Source of the DNA: an uncultured Parvularculaceae bacterium
Lineage (GTDB): Bacteria; Pseudomonadota; Alphaproteobacteria; Caulobacterales; Parvularculaceae
Reading direction: 5' to 3'
Length of the DNA: 62,371 bases
NCBI GenBank assembly: GCA_913055785.1
Contig: CAJXLJ010000014.1
Coordinates: 1 to 62,371, forward strand
The notes under the pieces were generated by a model. That model saw only the letters and a program-made list of their open reading frames with translations. It was not told the origin of the DNA and did not search any database. Shown one piece after another: positions 9,130-16,986 of this stretch (position 1 is the first letter of the stretch; each line of letters opens with the position of its first letter). The translations under genes were made by a program, and so were the position numbers.

Positions 9130-9134
9130 CGCAG

Positions 9135-9614
9135 TTAGTCGTCGCCGAATTCCTGCGAAAGGTAATCGAGCAGCAGCGCGCGATCATCGGCGGGCGGCGG
9201 CGCCATGCCTTGCTTCTCGACCATCCAGTTTAAAAGATAATCCCACCCTTCGCGGGGCTGGCGCTGCTGCATGACGATGCGCAGGGAATGGCACGCCGTG
9301 CAGTAGGCCGCGACTTCCTCGTAACCGTTTGCACGTGGCAAGCCCCAATAGTCATCCTGTGGATCGAACAGGGACGTTGCCTCTGCGGAAGCGAGCGCCG
9401 TCAACGGATCGAGCGCCGCATAGGCGGGCGCGTAGTTGATCTCGCCGTTCCATGCGCCGGCCATGGCGCTGGCGGGGTTGCGGATAGATGCTGACTGGAC
9501 GGCGGTCGCCAACGCGCCGCCATTCGGCGTGAAGAGTTTTGTCAGCCCGATGATCAGCAGCGCCAGCGCCGCCGCAACGGCGAGGCGCAAAAGCATATCC
9601 TGCATCCGCGTCAC
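9135..9614 (-). CDS. sorB: Sulfite dehydrogenase cytochrome c subunit (SorB-like)
   Basis: Small c-type cytochrome, 159 aa. An N-terminal membrane anchor or signal (LLRLAVAAALALLIIGLTKL) precedes a single haem-binding CTACH motif (AAYCTACHSLRIVMQQ) and a probable Met axial ligand in KQGMAPPPADDRALLLDYL. It starts with GTG whose last two bases overlap the TGA of the molybdoenzyme gene, so the two are translationally coupled. This pairing matches SorAB-type sulfite:cytochrome c oxidoreductases, in which this subunit accepts the electrons. Assignment rests on the pairing as much as on the haem motif. Confidence 0.82.
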   Translation of the reverse strand: MTRMQDMLLRLAVAAALALLIIGLTKLFTPNGGALATAVQSASIRNPASAMAGAWNGEINYAPAYAALDPLTALASAEATSLFDPQDDYWGLPRANGYEEVAAYCTACHSLRIVMQQRQPREGWDYLLNWMVEKQGMAPPPADDRALLLDYLSQEFGDD

Positions 9615-10855
9615 AGGGCGAAGACCGCGATGCGATGCTGCAGGTTGTTGAGATAGCCGCGCGGGTTCCAGCCGGGTTGTGTCGGCGGCTGCATGACGCC
9701 GGCCTCATCCGTCGCCCGCGCCCAGATTTCATAGTATCCCGCTTCCGGCAGCGTGATGGCGGCGCGCCATCGCTGCCATGCATAGCGGTTCGCCGGCGCA
9801 TCCAGGCGCGCGCGGGTCCATGTGGCGCCGAAATCGATGGAGACGTCCATTGCGGCCACCTCATGATCCCCAGCCCATGCATGGCCGCGTGCTTCAAAAC
9901 TGTCGCCGGCTCTGACCCGGTGGCCCGTCTGCGGCGCGGTGATGAGCGATTTGACCGGCATCGATTCGATGATTTTCATATCCTCATCCGGAACTTCCGT
10001 ACCCGGCGCGACCGGATATTTCGGCACGCGATAAGACTGTCCCGTCATTTTTGCGCCGTCATGTTCGCGGTCGCGCACCCAGATGCGGGTGAGCCATTTC
10101 TGCGAGCAGGAACCGGGCCAGCCGGGCGCGATCACCCGCAAAGGATGACCGTTCAGGAGCGGTATTTCCTCTCCATTCATGGCGAAGGCGACGATGGTGT
10201 GCGGTTCAAGAGCTTTTTCAATCGGTACGCCGCGGGAGATCGCCTCTTTTGAGGGATCTCCTGACAAATGCGGATCGGCGCCGTAATGGGCGGTGTAAAC
10301 AGCGCTCTCTTTAAGGCCTGCACGCATCAATAGATCCCGCAGCCTTACACCCGTCCATTCAGCGCAACTGATCGCGCCGAACGACCATTGGTTGCCGCGC
10401 GCCGGCGGCGTCATGAAACGCCTCCCATTGCCGCCGCATTCAATCTGCAAACGAAGGGTTACGGTTTCGAAGTCGTTGCGCAGATCATCGATGGCGAGAT
10501 CGAGCGGCGTTTCCACCTCGCCGTCGATCGCGAGACGCCAGTTTGCAATGTCGCTCGGCGTGAAAACGGGAACCTGTCCGTTATTGCGCACGAACATGCG
10601 CGCGCCGGGCGTCACGTCATCGTCGAGGAGGTGCGGCGGGGTTTCAGCGTTGAGCGGTTTGTCGCCCAGCATGACAAGTCCGGGCTTGCCCGAGAGCGCG
10701 CCGTCGCCGCCTTGTGCGAGCGCGACCGGGACAAGGCCTGCGGGCAGGAAACGTGCAAACGGAATTGGCGCGCCCAAAGCGGCGGCGAACGCGGAGCCGC
10801 CTGTTGCGGCGACAAAGGCGCGGCGGGATACCTCGCCCGGTTTTTTGCTTTTCAT
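9611..10855 (-). CDS. sorA: Tat-exported molybdopterin sulfite dehydrogenase, catalytic subunit (SorA/SoxC-like)
   Basis: Periplasmic sulfite-oxidase-family enzyme of 414 aa. A twin-arginine signal is visible at the N-terminus (EVSRRAFVAATGGSAFAAAL). The Moco domain has the substrate-site segment RMFVRNNGQVP and the molybdenum-ligand cysteine in LQIECGGNGRRF. The C-terminal third is the Mo-co dimerisation domain (SLITAPQTGHRVRAGDSFEARG, WTRARLDAP). It oxidises sulfite to sulfate and passes electrons to the overlapping cytochrome subunit. No other sox genes are present nearby, favouring stand-alone sulfite detoxification over complete thiosulfate oxidation. SoxC-like identity is the main alternative. 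Confidence 0.88.
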   Translation of the reverse strand: MKSKKPGEVSRRAFVAATGGSAFAAALGAPIPFARFLPAGLVPVALAQGGDGALSGKPGLVMLGDKPLNAETPPHLLDDDVTPGARMFVRNNGQVPVFTPSDIANWRLAIDGEVETPLDLAIDDLRNDFETVTLRLQIECGGNGRRFMTPPARGNQWSFGAISCAEWTGVRLRDLLMRAGLKESAVYTAHYGADPHLSGDPSKEAISRGVPIEKALEPHTIVAFAMNGEEIPLLNGHPLRVIAPGWPGSCSQKWLTRIWVRDREHDGAKMTGQSYRVPKYPVAPGTEVPDEDMKIIESMPVKSLITAPQTGHRVRAGDSFEARGHAWAGDHEVAAMDVSIDFGATWTRARLDAPANRYAWQRWRAAITLPEAGYYEIWARATDEAGVMQPPTQPGWNPRGYLNNLQHRIAVFAL

Positions 10856-10926
10856 CGTCCGCCCTCCCAGCGTACGGTCCGCAATCTAGACCGTTTCCGG
10901 GAGCGCTGTGAATGGCGCAAAATGAA

Positions 10927-10951
10927 GCGCGCGGCCGGAGCGGCCGCGCGC
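10927..10951 (-). terminator. Intrinsic terminator of the TPR gene
   Basis: A perfect 10-bp GC stem (10927-10936 with 10942-10951, five-base loop) lies 30 bp after the stop of the TPR protein gene on the minus strand. Read on that strand it is followed by TTCATTTT, a moderately T-rich tail. Good stem, imperfect U-tract. Confidence 0.7.
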
Positions 10952-10981
10952 AATTGTTTCGGATTGGATACGCTGAAGGCG

Positions 10982-12775
10982 CTAGAGTTGAGACAGGGTC
11001 AGGGTCGCCTTCTTGCCGCCAAGCCAGGCGTCTTTAAACAGCGCCTTTGCGTATTTGGCGCCGTTCTTGTCGCCTTGCGCGGCGTAGCTTTCCGAAAGCC
11101 CGTAGAGCACCCACGCGTTATTGGGCGACTCGGTGAGCGATTCGAGGAAGAGCTGTTCGGCGCGTTCGCTGTCGCCCGCCTGTAGCAGCATGGCCGCAAG
11201 CGTCTGCTTCGCCGGATAATACCAGAAGGGCGGTTCCGTGTAGGGCAGGGCCGCTTGCAGCGCGGTCGCTTCTTCCATCGCTTCCACGGCGGTTTCGAAG
11301 TTCTCTTCCGCCGCCGCCGCGCGGGCGATGACGGTCAGGCGCGCAATATTGAGAATGTCGATCGCCGGCACGCCGCCGTTCACAAGGTTTTGAAGATCGC
11401 CGCTTTCAACGAGCGCGCTGATGGCTTCGACTTCGTCCATCGCCTTTCCCGGCTCGCCCATTTTCGCGTAAGCCTCGCCGCGCGCATAATGCCAGGCGCC
11501 TCTTAGAAACGGCAGCGCGTCGCCCGGGTCTTCCGCGTTGAGAATATCCGCCGGATCGCCGAACTGCACCATGGCGTAATAGGGCGCCGCCTTGATCGGT
11601 TGCACCCATGGCGCCGCCGCGGCCATGTCTACGGGGAGTTTCTCATCAAGACGCTCCGCCATTTTGAGAGCGGCCGCGCCGTCTCCCGCCATTTGCGCAG
11701 ACGTCATCGCGAAATGAATATTGTGGGTGTAATAGCCGTACTCATAAAGGATGCTCGCCTGATCGACGGAGTCGAGATAAGCTTGGTCGACATCCACCGC
11801 GACAATGTTGTGTTCCAGCGACTGCTTGAACCGTCCAATCCTGTAATAGGTGTGTGACGGCATATGCACGAGATGGCCGAGCCCCGGCGCAAGGCCTGCC
11901 AGCCTGTCGGCGTGGTCGGCTGCGCGATAAGGGTTACTCGAGGCTTCCGTCGTGTGGATGTAAAGATGGATCGCCGCTGCATGGTTCGGATTGCGCGCGA
12001 TAACGCCTTCAAGCAATGACAACGTACGCGCCGTGCGGCCTTTTGGCGTGCGCCCGCCGTCCTGCCAGTAATCCCAGGCTTGCGTGTCCATGTTCGCCTC
12101 GGCAGCGAGGGCGGCGACGAAGTCGTCATCGGGATAGGCTTTCACAACATCGTCCATCGCATCGGCGAATGCATTGTCGAGTTTTGATCGATCCGCGGTC
12201 GGCTTTTCCTGATAACGATAGGCAAGCGCGTTGATCAGCGCTTTTTCCTTGTCGCTGGCGTTCCCGCGATTCTTGAGCGCCTTGTTGATCGCCACCCATG
12301 CCGGCGCGACCGCTTCATCGACCATGGGCGCGTTGATGTTGGGGCCGAGCGCGAACGCTTCGCCCCAGTAACACATGGCGCATGACGGATCGATTTCCTG
12401 CGCGCGGCGGAATGAATTGACCGCCTCTTCGTGGTTGAAGTTATAGGTGAAGGCGAGACCCTGATTGAACCAGGCCTGCGCTTCCGGTTTGGCTGTCGTG
12501 ATTTCGTAGCTGATAGCGCCGAGGGTCGGGAACAGGGTCTTGCCGTCCGTCGCTTCCTCGCCGCTTTGCGCGGCGTAGGCTTTCGCAGCGCTGACGAAAA
12601 AAGCGCGCCGTTTGGCGAGACCGTCCGGGCGGTCGCCGCAGATCGACTGCATCATGGCGAGGGGGCTCAGAAAGGGCGCGCCGGTCTCGTCGCCGTCAAC
12701 TGTCCCGAAAGTGATGGTCGCGCCGCTCAGCAGCAAGGCGCCCGCTGCGGCGCCCATCAGGAATTTCAACTTCAT
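10982..12775 (-). CDS. Exported tetratricopeptide-repeat protein
   Basis: About 597 aa from the chosen ATG at 12773-12775, where a clean signal peptide begins (MKLKFLMGAAAGALLLSGAT); an in-frame start 11 codons upstream would precede it. TPR-like helical pairs are spread through the chain: QAWFNQGLAFTYNFNHEEA and SFRRAQEIDPSCAMCYWGEA near the N-terminus, and GDSERAEQLFLESLTESP with WVLYGLSESYAAQGD near the C-terminus. The CAMCYWGEAFALGPNIN segment is typical of a widespread, functionally undefined family of exported TPR proteins. A stand-alone gene with its own terminator. Function unknown; a scaffolding or envelope role is inference. Confidence 0.85.
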   Translation of the reverse strand: MKLKFLMGAAAGALLLSGATITFGTVDGDETGAPFLSPLAMMQSICGDRPDGLAKRRAFFVSAAKAYAAQSGEEATDGKTLFPTLGAISYEITTAKPEAQAWFNQGLAFTYNFNHEEAVNSFRRAQEIDPSCAMCYWGEAFALGPNINAPMVDEAVAPAWVAINKALKNRGNASDKEKALINALAYRYQEKPTADRSKLDNAFADAMDDVVKAYPDDDFVAALAAEANMDTQAWDYWQDGGRTPKGRTARTLSLLEGVIARNPNHAAAIHLYIHTTEASSNPYRAADHADRLAGLAPGLGHLVHMPSHTYYRIGRFKQSLEHNIVAVDVDQAYLDSVDQASILYEYGYYTHNIHFAMTSAQMAGDGAAALKMAERLDEKLPVDMAAAAPWVQPIKAAPYYAMVQFGDPADILNAEDPGDALPFLRGAWHYARGEAYAKMGEPGKAMDEVEAISALVESGDLQNLVNGGVPAIDILNIARLTVIARAAAAEENFETAVEAMEEATALQAALPYTEPPFWYYPAKQTLAAMLLQAGDSERAEQLFLESLTESPNNAWVLYGLSESYAAQGDKNGAKYAKALFKDAWLGGKKATLTLSQL

Positions 12776-12961
12776 GGTTATTCTCCCGCTCGTGGATGGA
12801 ACGTGCAACGCAACAGCATTTGCAGCGCCGAGGGGCCGTCTATGATCGATGGCTCAGCGCGCGACTGTGATGATGATCACATCTGTATGGCGTTTATTCC
12901 AGCCTGAAAGCCGGTTTTTCTGCACTTATCCATCAGCGCAAAATGTGCTTAAACCGGCGAC

Positions 12962-14383
12962 ATGTCCGGCGAGACCCTTGGAAATATTCACGAATATACG
13001 GTGTCGGAGCTCTCCGGCGCTGTCAAAAAATCGATTGAGGAAAATTTTGGCTATGTGCGGGTGCGCGGCGAACTCGGCCGCGTGACGCGCGCCGGCTCCG
13101 GCCATGTCTATCTCGACCTTAAAGATGATAAAGCCGTCATCTCCGGGGTCATGTGGAAAGGCACGGCGTCGCGGCTCGCGATCAATCCGGAACAGGGGAT
13201 GGAGGTGATCGCGTCGGGCCGGATGAGCACCTTTCCGGGCCAGTCGCGGTATCAGCTGATTATTGATTCGCTGGAGCCCGCCGGCGTCGGGGCGCTGATG
13301 GCGCTCTACGAACAGCGCAAGAAAAAGCTGGCCGCAGAAGGACTGTTTTCGCCGGAGCGGAAAAAGAAGCTGCCCTATCTGCCGGAAGTGATCGGCGTCG
13401 TCACGTCGCCGTCCGGCGCCGTCATCCGCGATATTCTGCATCGGCTGCGCGAACGTTTTCCGCGTCATGTCATTGTCTGGCCGACTCTGGTGCAGGGACG
13501 GGGCGCCGAGGACAAGATCGCCGCCGCCATCGACGGCTTCAACAGGCTCGAAGCGGGCGGCGATGTTCCCCGTCCGGACGTTCTGATCGTCGCCCGCGGC
13601 GGCGGCTCGCTCGAGGATCTGTGGTGCTTTAATGAAGAGGTTGTCGCCCGTGCGGCGGCGGCGAGCGAAATCCCGCTGATCTCCGCAGTCGGCCATGAAA
13701 CTGATACGACGCTCATCGATTTTGTGGCTGACATGCGCGCGCCGACGCCGACCGCTGCGGCGGAGATCGCGGTCCCGGTGCGTAGCGAACTTCATGCGGA
13801 AATTCTCAACAAGGAACGGCGGTTCGCCGGCGCTGCGATGCGGCTCTTCGACAATCGCCGCGCGGCGCTGATCTCGGCTGCGCGCGGGCTCGGCCGACCG
13901 GAAGATGTGATCGGCGCCGCCCAGCAATCGCTCGATCGCAGATCGGACCAGCTTCGCGCCGCCTTGCGTTCGCGAGCCGGCGCCGCTGCGCAGGCGCTTG
14001 CGGAAAAATCGGGACGGCTGTCCTTGCGCATTCTGAAAAATATGGTTGCCGTAAAGGGGCGCGAGTGGGAGCGCCCCGCCGAACGGCTTGCGCCGGCGGT
14101 TCGACGCGGTGTGAAGGATCGCGAGGACAGGCTCGCCTCTCTTTCGAGGCTTCTTGAAAGCTATTCCTTCCAGAATACCCTGCAACGGGGTTTTGCGCTG
14201 GTCCGCGATGCTTCGGGCGCGCTCATTCGCCGGGCTGACGATGCTCCGGCGGGCGCGTCCGGCGCCATCCAGTTCGCAGACGGGGCGGTCCTCGTGACCT
14301 TCTCGGGGGACGGGCCGCCGAAGCCCAGAAAAAGCGCCGCCAAAACAAAGCCGAAGCCACGCCAGCCGAAGCTTTTTGACTAG
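12962..14383 (+). CDS. xseA: Exodeoxyribonuclease VII large subunit
   Basis: Large subunit of exonuclease VII (473 aa), which degrades single-stranded DNA with the small subunit XseB, not present here. The N-terminal OB-fold runs through YTVSELSGAVKKSIEENFG and VRVRGELGRVTRAGSGHVYLD. The catalytic core contains IGVVTSPSGAVIRDILHRL and VLIVARGGGSLEDLWCFNEE, then PLISAVGHETDTTLIDFVAD with its conserved His and Asp residues. A long helical region and a Lys/Pro-rich tail follow. The neighbourhood purD-xseA-DUF2093-lpxK-waaA is common in alphaproteobacteria. Confidence 0.97.
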   Translation: MSGETLGNIHEYTVSELSGAVKKSIEENFGYVRVRGELGRVTRAGSGHVYLDLKDDKAVISGVMWKGTASRLAINPEQGMEVIASGRMSTFPGQSRYQLIIDSLEPAGVGALMALYEQRKKKLAAEGLFSPERKKKLPYLPEVIGVVTSPSGAVIRDILHRLRERFPRHVIVWPTLVQGRGAEDKIAAAIDGFNRLEAGGDVPRPDVLIVARGGGSLEDLWCFNEEVVARAAAASEIPLISAVGHETDTTLIDFVADMRAPTPTAAAEIAVPVRSELHAEILNKERRFAGAAMRLFDNRRAALISAARGLGRPEDVIGAAQQSLDRRSDQLRAALRSRAGAAAQALAEKSGRLSLRILKNMVAVKGREWERPAERLAPAVRRGVKDREDRLASLSRLLESYSFQNTLQRGFALVRDASGALIRRADDAPAGASGAIQFADGAVLVTFSGDGPPKPRKSAAKTKPKPRQPKLFD

Positions 14384-14434
14384 GGCTTAAAGGCCGCGCT
14401 AAGGATTGCGGTCAGGATAGAATGGTTGACGAAT

Positions 14435-14644
14435 ATGCTGGATAAAAGCGGCGCCGGCGAACAGGCGGTGATTGAGTATGACGACGCTGAGTTTCACATC
14501 ATCAAGCCGGGCGCTTATGTCGTCTGCGCCGTCACCGGCGCGCGCATACCTTTAAAGGCGCTTAAATACTGGAATGTCGACAAGCAGGAGCCGTATGCTG
14601 ACGCAGCGGCGGCGATGAAGGGTTTCGGATATGGGAAAGACTGA
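14435..14644 (+). CDS. DUF2093 family small protein
   Basis: About 69 aa from the ATG at 14435 (MLDKSGAGEQAVIEYDD); an in-frame TTG lies three codons upstream. The body FHIIKPGAYVVCAVTGARIPL followed by LKYWNVDKQEPYADAAAA is the conserved DUF2093 fold, a family almost confined to alphaproteobacteria and usually found between xseA and lipid A genes. Its role is not known. Its last codons overlap the possible first start of the downstream M23 peptidase, so the two are probably coupled. Confidence 0.85.
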   Translation: MLDKSGAGEQAVIEYDDAEFHIIKPGAYVVCAVTGARIPLKALKYWNVDKQEPYADAAAAMKGFGYGKD

Positions 14645-15689
14645 CATGCGTATCGTGTTGACGGCCGTCCTTGCTCTTTTCGCTGGCGCGAGCGTCGCTG
14701 CGCCGCTGCAGTCGGACGACACATCGAAAGAGAAGACCGTCCATCCGCTTGAAGGGGTCTTCGACAGTCTGGCTGAACGAAAGCCTGAGCCTGAAAACTT
14801 CACGACTTCGGAAACAGTCTCGAAAGAGGAAGAAATTCTGCGGCGGGCGAATTTCGCCGAAGCCATGCAGGAGGTTCAGGAACTCCAGAAAGTCTTCAAG
14901 GACGAACCGCAGCGATTTTCCCTTGAGGGTAGTTTTGCGCAGGGCGGCCTCGTTTTCGGCAAGACCGAGCCGGGCGCCGGCGTGCGGGTCGATGGGGAAG
15001 ACGTCATGGTCAGCGATAACGGCCTGTTCGTTTTCGGTTTCGAACGCGACAATCCGCTTTCGGCGTTGATTGTCGTGACCTATGCCGACGGTCAGGTCGA
15101 GCGGACCGCGCTGGAGATCGAAGACCGCGAGTTCCCGGTGCAGCGCATTGACGGTCTCGACCAGTCCAAGGTTTCCGGCTTCACGGAAGAACAGCTCGCC
15201 AAGATCGCCGCCGATTCGGCGCTCAAAAAAACCGCCCGGCAATCGACCCAGAAGATCCCGGACTGGGCGGTGGGTTTTGAATGGCCGGCGGTAGGGCCGA
15301 TCAGCGGCGTCTTCGGTTCGCAGCGGATCCTCAATGGCGAGCCGAAACGGCCGCATTCCGGCGTCGACATCGCCGCCGCAAAGGGAACGCCGGTGCGCGC
15401 GCCAGCGGACGGGGTCGTTACGCTCGCCAATTCGGATATGTATTTCGAAGGTGGACTGGTTCTCCTTGATCACGGTCAGTGGCTTGAGAGCGCTTTCCTG
15501 CACCTTTCGCGGATCGACGTGGAGCCGGGACAACATGTCAAAAAAGGCGACGTGATCGGCGCTGTGGGCGCCACTGGGCGGGTGACCGGTCCCCATCTCC
15601 ACTGGAGTATGAAATGGGCCGGCAAGCTGGTCGATCCGCAATTGACGGTCGGGGATATGCCCGCCGCGCCGTCGGATGGCGCTCAGTAG
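14631..15689 (+). CDS. M23-family (LytM-like) metallopeptidase, exported
   Basis: 352 aa. A signal peptide is present (MRIVLTAVLALFAGASVAAP). The best start may be the ATG at 14646, two bases after the DUF2093 stop, not 14631. A charged coiled region follows, then a beta domain (SLEGSFAQGGLVFGKTEPGAGV). The C-terminal LytM/peptidase M23 domain has RPHSGVDIAAAKGTPVRAPADG (zinc ligands His and Asp) and GRVTGPHLHWSM (HxH). The zinc ligands are intact, so it should be an active peptidoglycan endopeptidase rather than a degenerate EnvC/NlpD-type activator. Confidence 0.92.
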   Translation: MGKTDMRIVLTAVLALFAGASVAAPLQSDDTSKEKTVHPLEGVFDSLAERKPEPENFTTSETVSKEEEILRRANFAEAMQEVQELQKVFKDEPQRFSLEGSFAQGGLVFGKTEPGAGVRVDGEDVMVSDNGLFVFGFERDNPLSALIVVTYADGQVERTALEIEDREFPVQRIDGLDQSKVSGFTEEQLAKIAADSALKKTARQSTQKIPDWAVGFEWPAVGPISGVFGSQRILNGEPKRPHSGVDIAAAKGTPVRAPADGVVTLANSDMYFEGGLVLLDHGQWLESAFLHLSRIDVEPGQHVKKGDVIGAVGATGRVTGPHLHWSMKWAGKLVDPQLTVGDMPAAPSDGAQ

Positions 15690-15713
15690 CGGTCGCCGGT
15701 AACACTTTTGTAA

Positions 15714-15733
15714 TTGACAATCATTATTAATTG
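15714..15733 (+). promoter_or_regulatory. Fur-like iron box and promoter upstream of bfd-bfr
   Basis: The 20-bp AT-rich stretch holds AATCATTATT (15719-15728), matching 9 of 10 bases of the right half of the Fur consensus, and overlaps a TTGACA -35-like hexamer. It lies about 60-80 bp upstream of bfd. Iron control of Bfd and bacterioferritin fits, but Irr or RirA could be the regulator in this class. Confidence 0.5.
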
Positions 15734-15794
15734 CACCATCTACGGTGAAAGGCGGGACCCTGTAGGCCCCGTCGCCAAGGGTGATGGCTGCGGC

Positions 15795-15989
15795 ATGTAT
15801 ATCTGCATTTGCAATGCGCTGAAGGACAAGCAGCTCGCGGAAGCGGGCAAGGACGCGCGCACCGTCGCCGACGTCTTTCGCCGCTGCGGCAGTCGCCCCC
15901 AATGCGGCAAGTGTCTGCCCGACGTTGCGCAGATGATCGAAGACGCCCGCAGCCCTGAACAGGGCGCCGCCGCAGTCCCGGCGGAATAA
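15795..15989 (+). CDS. bfd: Bacterioferritin-associated ferredoxin
   Basis: Small [2Fe-2S] protein of 64 aa from the ATG at 15795 (MYICICNALKDKQLAEAG). It has the four-cysteine pattern CxC near the N-terminus and CGSRPQCGKC in the centre, as in Bfd, which binds bacterioferritin and reduces its core to release iron. The frame is open back to 15714 but the upstream part has no Bfd similarity. It lies 144 bp ahead of bacterioferritin, and an iron box-like site precedes it. Confidence 0.92.
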   Translation: MYICICNALKDKQLAEAGKDARTVADVFRRCGSRPQCGKCLPDVAQMIEDARSPEQGAAAVPAE

Positions 15990-16133
15990 CTTTCCGCATT
16001 CGAAAACTCCCGAGTTTTTCGCCGCGTATTCAGGAAATCGCCGCAAGTGAGAGTCGCTTGCAAAGATAAACCTTGGACCGCGCAATCATTGCTTTATTTT
16101 TGCGTCGCGTATTCGCGAAGGAGAGTGATTCCG

Positions 16134-16613
16134 GTGAAGGGCGATCAAAAGGTTATCGAGTATCTCAACAAGGCGTTGAAACTGGAGTTGACTACGGTCA
16201 ACCAGTATTTTTTGCATGCGCGCATGTACAAGAACTGGGGATTTGAGCGCCTCGCCAAGATCGAATACGATGAATCAATCGATGAAATGAAGCATGCGGA
16301 CGAACTGATCGAACGCATTCTCTTTCTTGAAGGCCTTCCAAACCTGCAGGACCTGGACAAGGTCTATATCGGTGAAAACATCAAGGAATGCATCGAAGCC
16401 GACCTTAAGGCCGAACAGCGTGCGCATCCGGTTTATCTGGAGGCGATCGCCTATTGCGAGAGCATCCGGGATTATGTGAGCCGTGAAATACTGGCGCGTA
16501 TTCTTGAGTCGGAAGAAGAGCATATCGACTTCATCGAGACCCAGCTTGAACTGATCGGAAAGATCGGTGAGGAGCGGTATATGCAATCACAGATGATGAA
16601 ATGCGATGAATAA
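16134..16613 (+). CDS. bfr: Bacterioferritin
   Basis: Haem-containing 24-mer iron store, 159 aa. I chose the GTG at 16134 because AAGGAG lies at 16118-16123 with ideal spacing and the protein then begins MKGDQKVIEYLNKALKLEL, as Bfr does. With this start every ferroxidase ligand falls at its canonical number: Glu18, Glu51, His54, Glu94, Glu127 and His130. Met52, the haem axial ligand, is present. Upstream bfd supplies the reductase partner. The 3' end overlaps the next gene (Kazal inhibitor lipoprotein) by 8 bp. Confidence 0.97.
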   Translation: MKGDQKVIEYLNKALKLELTTVNQYFLHARMYKNWGFERLAKIEYDESIDEMKHADELIERILFLEGLPNLQDLDKVYIGENIKECIEADLKAEQRAHPVYLEAIAYCESIRDYVSREILARILESEEEHIDFIETQLELIGKIGEERYMQSQMMKCDE

Positions 16614-16983
16614 AGCACGATACATTCATACGTTCCTGTCGGCGTTTGCGGCATTGACGCTGCTCGCGGCCTGCGCCTCGAAAGAAGAAAACCCGCAGGA
16701 CGGCGACGGAGATCAGGCGCCGGGCGTTGGCGAGCTTGGCGGCCTGTGCGGCGGTATCGGCGGCTTTCAATGCGAGGCCGAGGGCGCTTATTGCGAGATG
16801 GAGCCGGGCGTTTGCGTCAATACGGCGGACGCCGCCGGCGTTTGCGTCATGAAGCCGGAAATGTGCACCCGGGACTACCGTCCGGTCTGCGGCTGCGACG
16901 GTGAGACCTATTCGAACGCCTGTACGGCGGCGAGCATGGGCGCGAGCATCGCCTATGAAGGACTGTGCAAGGAAGAAGAATAG
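16606..16983 (+). CDS. Kazal-type protease-inhibitor lipoprotein
   Basis: Lipoprotein of 125 aa with signal MNKARYIHTFLSAFAALTLLAAC-A cut at the LAAC lipobox, so it should sit in the envelope. After a short acidic linker come a Cys-rich segment (LCGGIGGFQCEAEGAYCEM) and a C-terminal Kazal domain (CTRDYRPVCGCDGETYSNAC then a final Cys at GLC), with the hallmark PVCGCDGxTYxNxC. Kazal domains inhibit serine proteases. Its start lies inside the last codons of bacterioferritin (8-bp overlap), so it is translated from the iron-storage mRNA. Why an inhibitor is coupled to iron storage is not evident. Confidence 0.88.
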   Translation: MNKARYIHTFLSAFAALTLLAACASKEENPQDGDGDQAPGVGELGGLCGGIGGFQCEAEGAYCEMEPGVCVNTADAAGVCVMKPEMCTRDYRPVCGCDGETYSNACTAASMGASIAYEGLCKEEE

Positions 16984-16986
16984 AGG

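Noticed and set aside
12926-14185. Long minus-strand frame (419 codons) opposite xseA
   Set aside because: It lies antisense to a clear xseA and has Arg/His-rich composition typical of a mirror frame in GC-rich DNA; no motif.
14562-16085. Minus-strand frame of 507 codons opposite the M23 peptidase
   Set aside because: Spans two confirmed plus-strand genes and an intergenic region; shadow of third-position GC bias.
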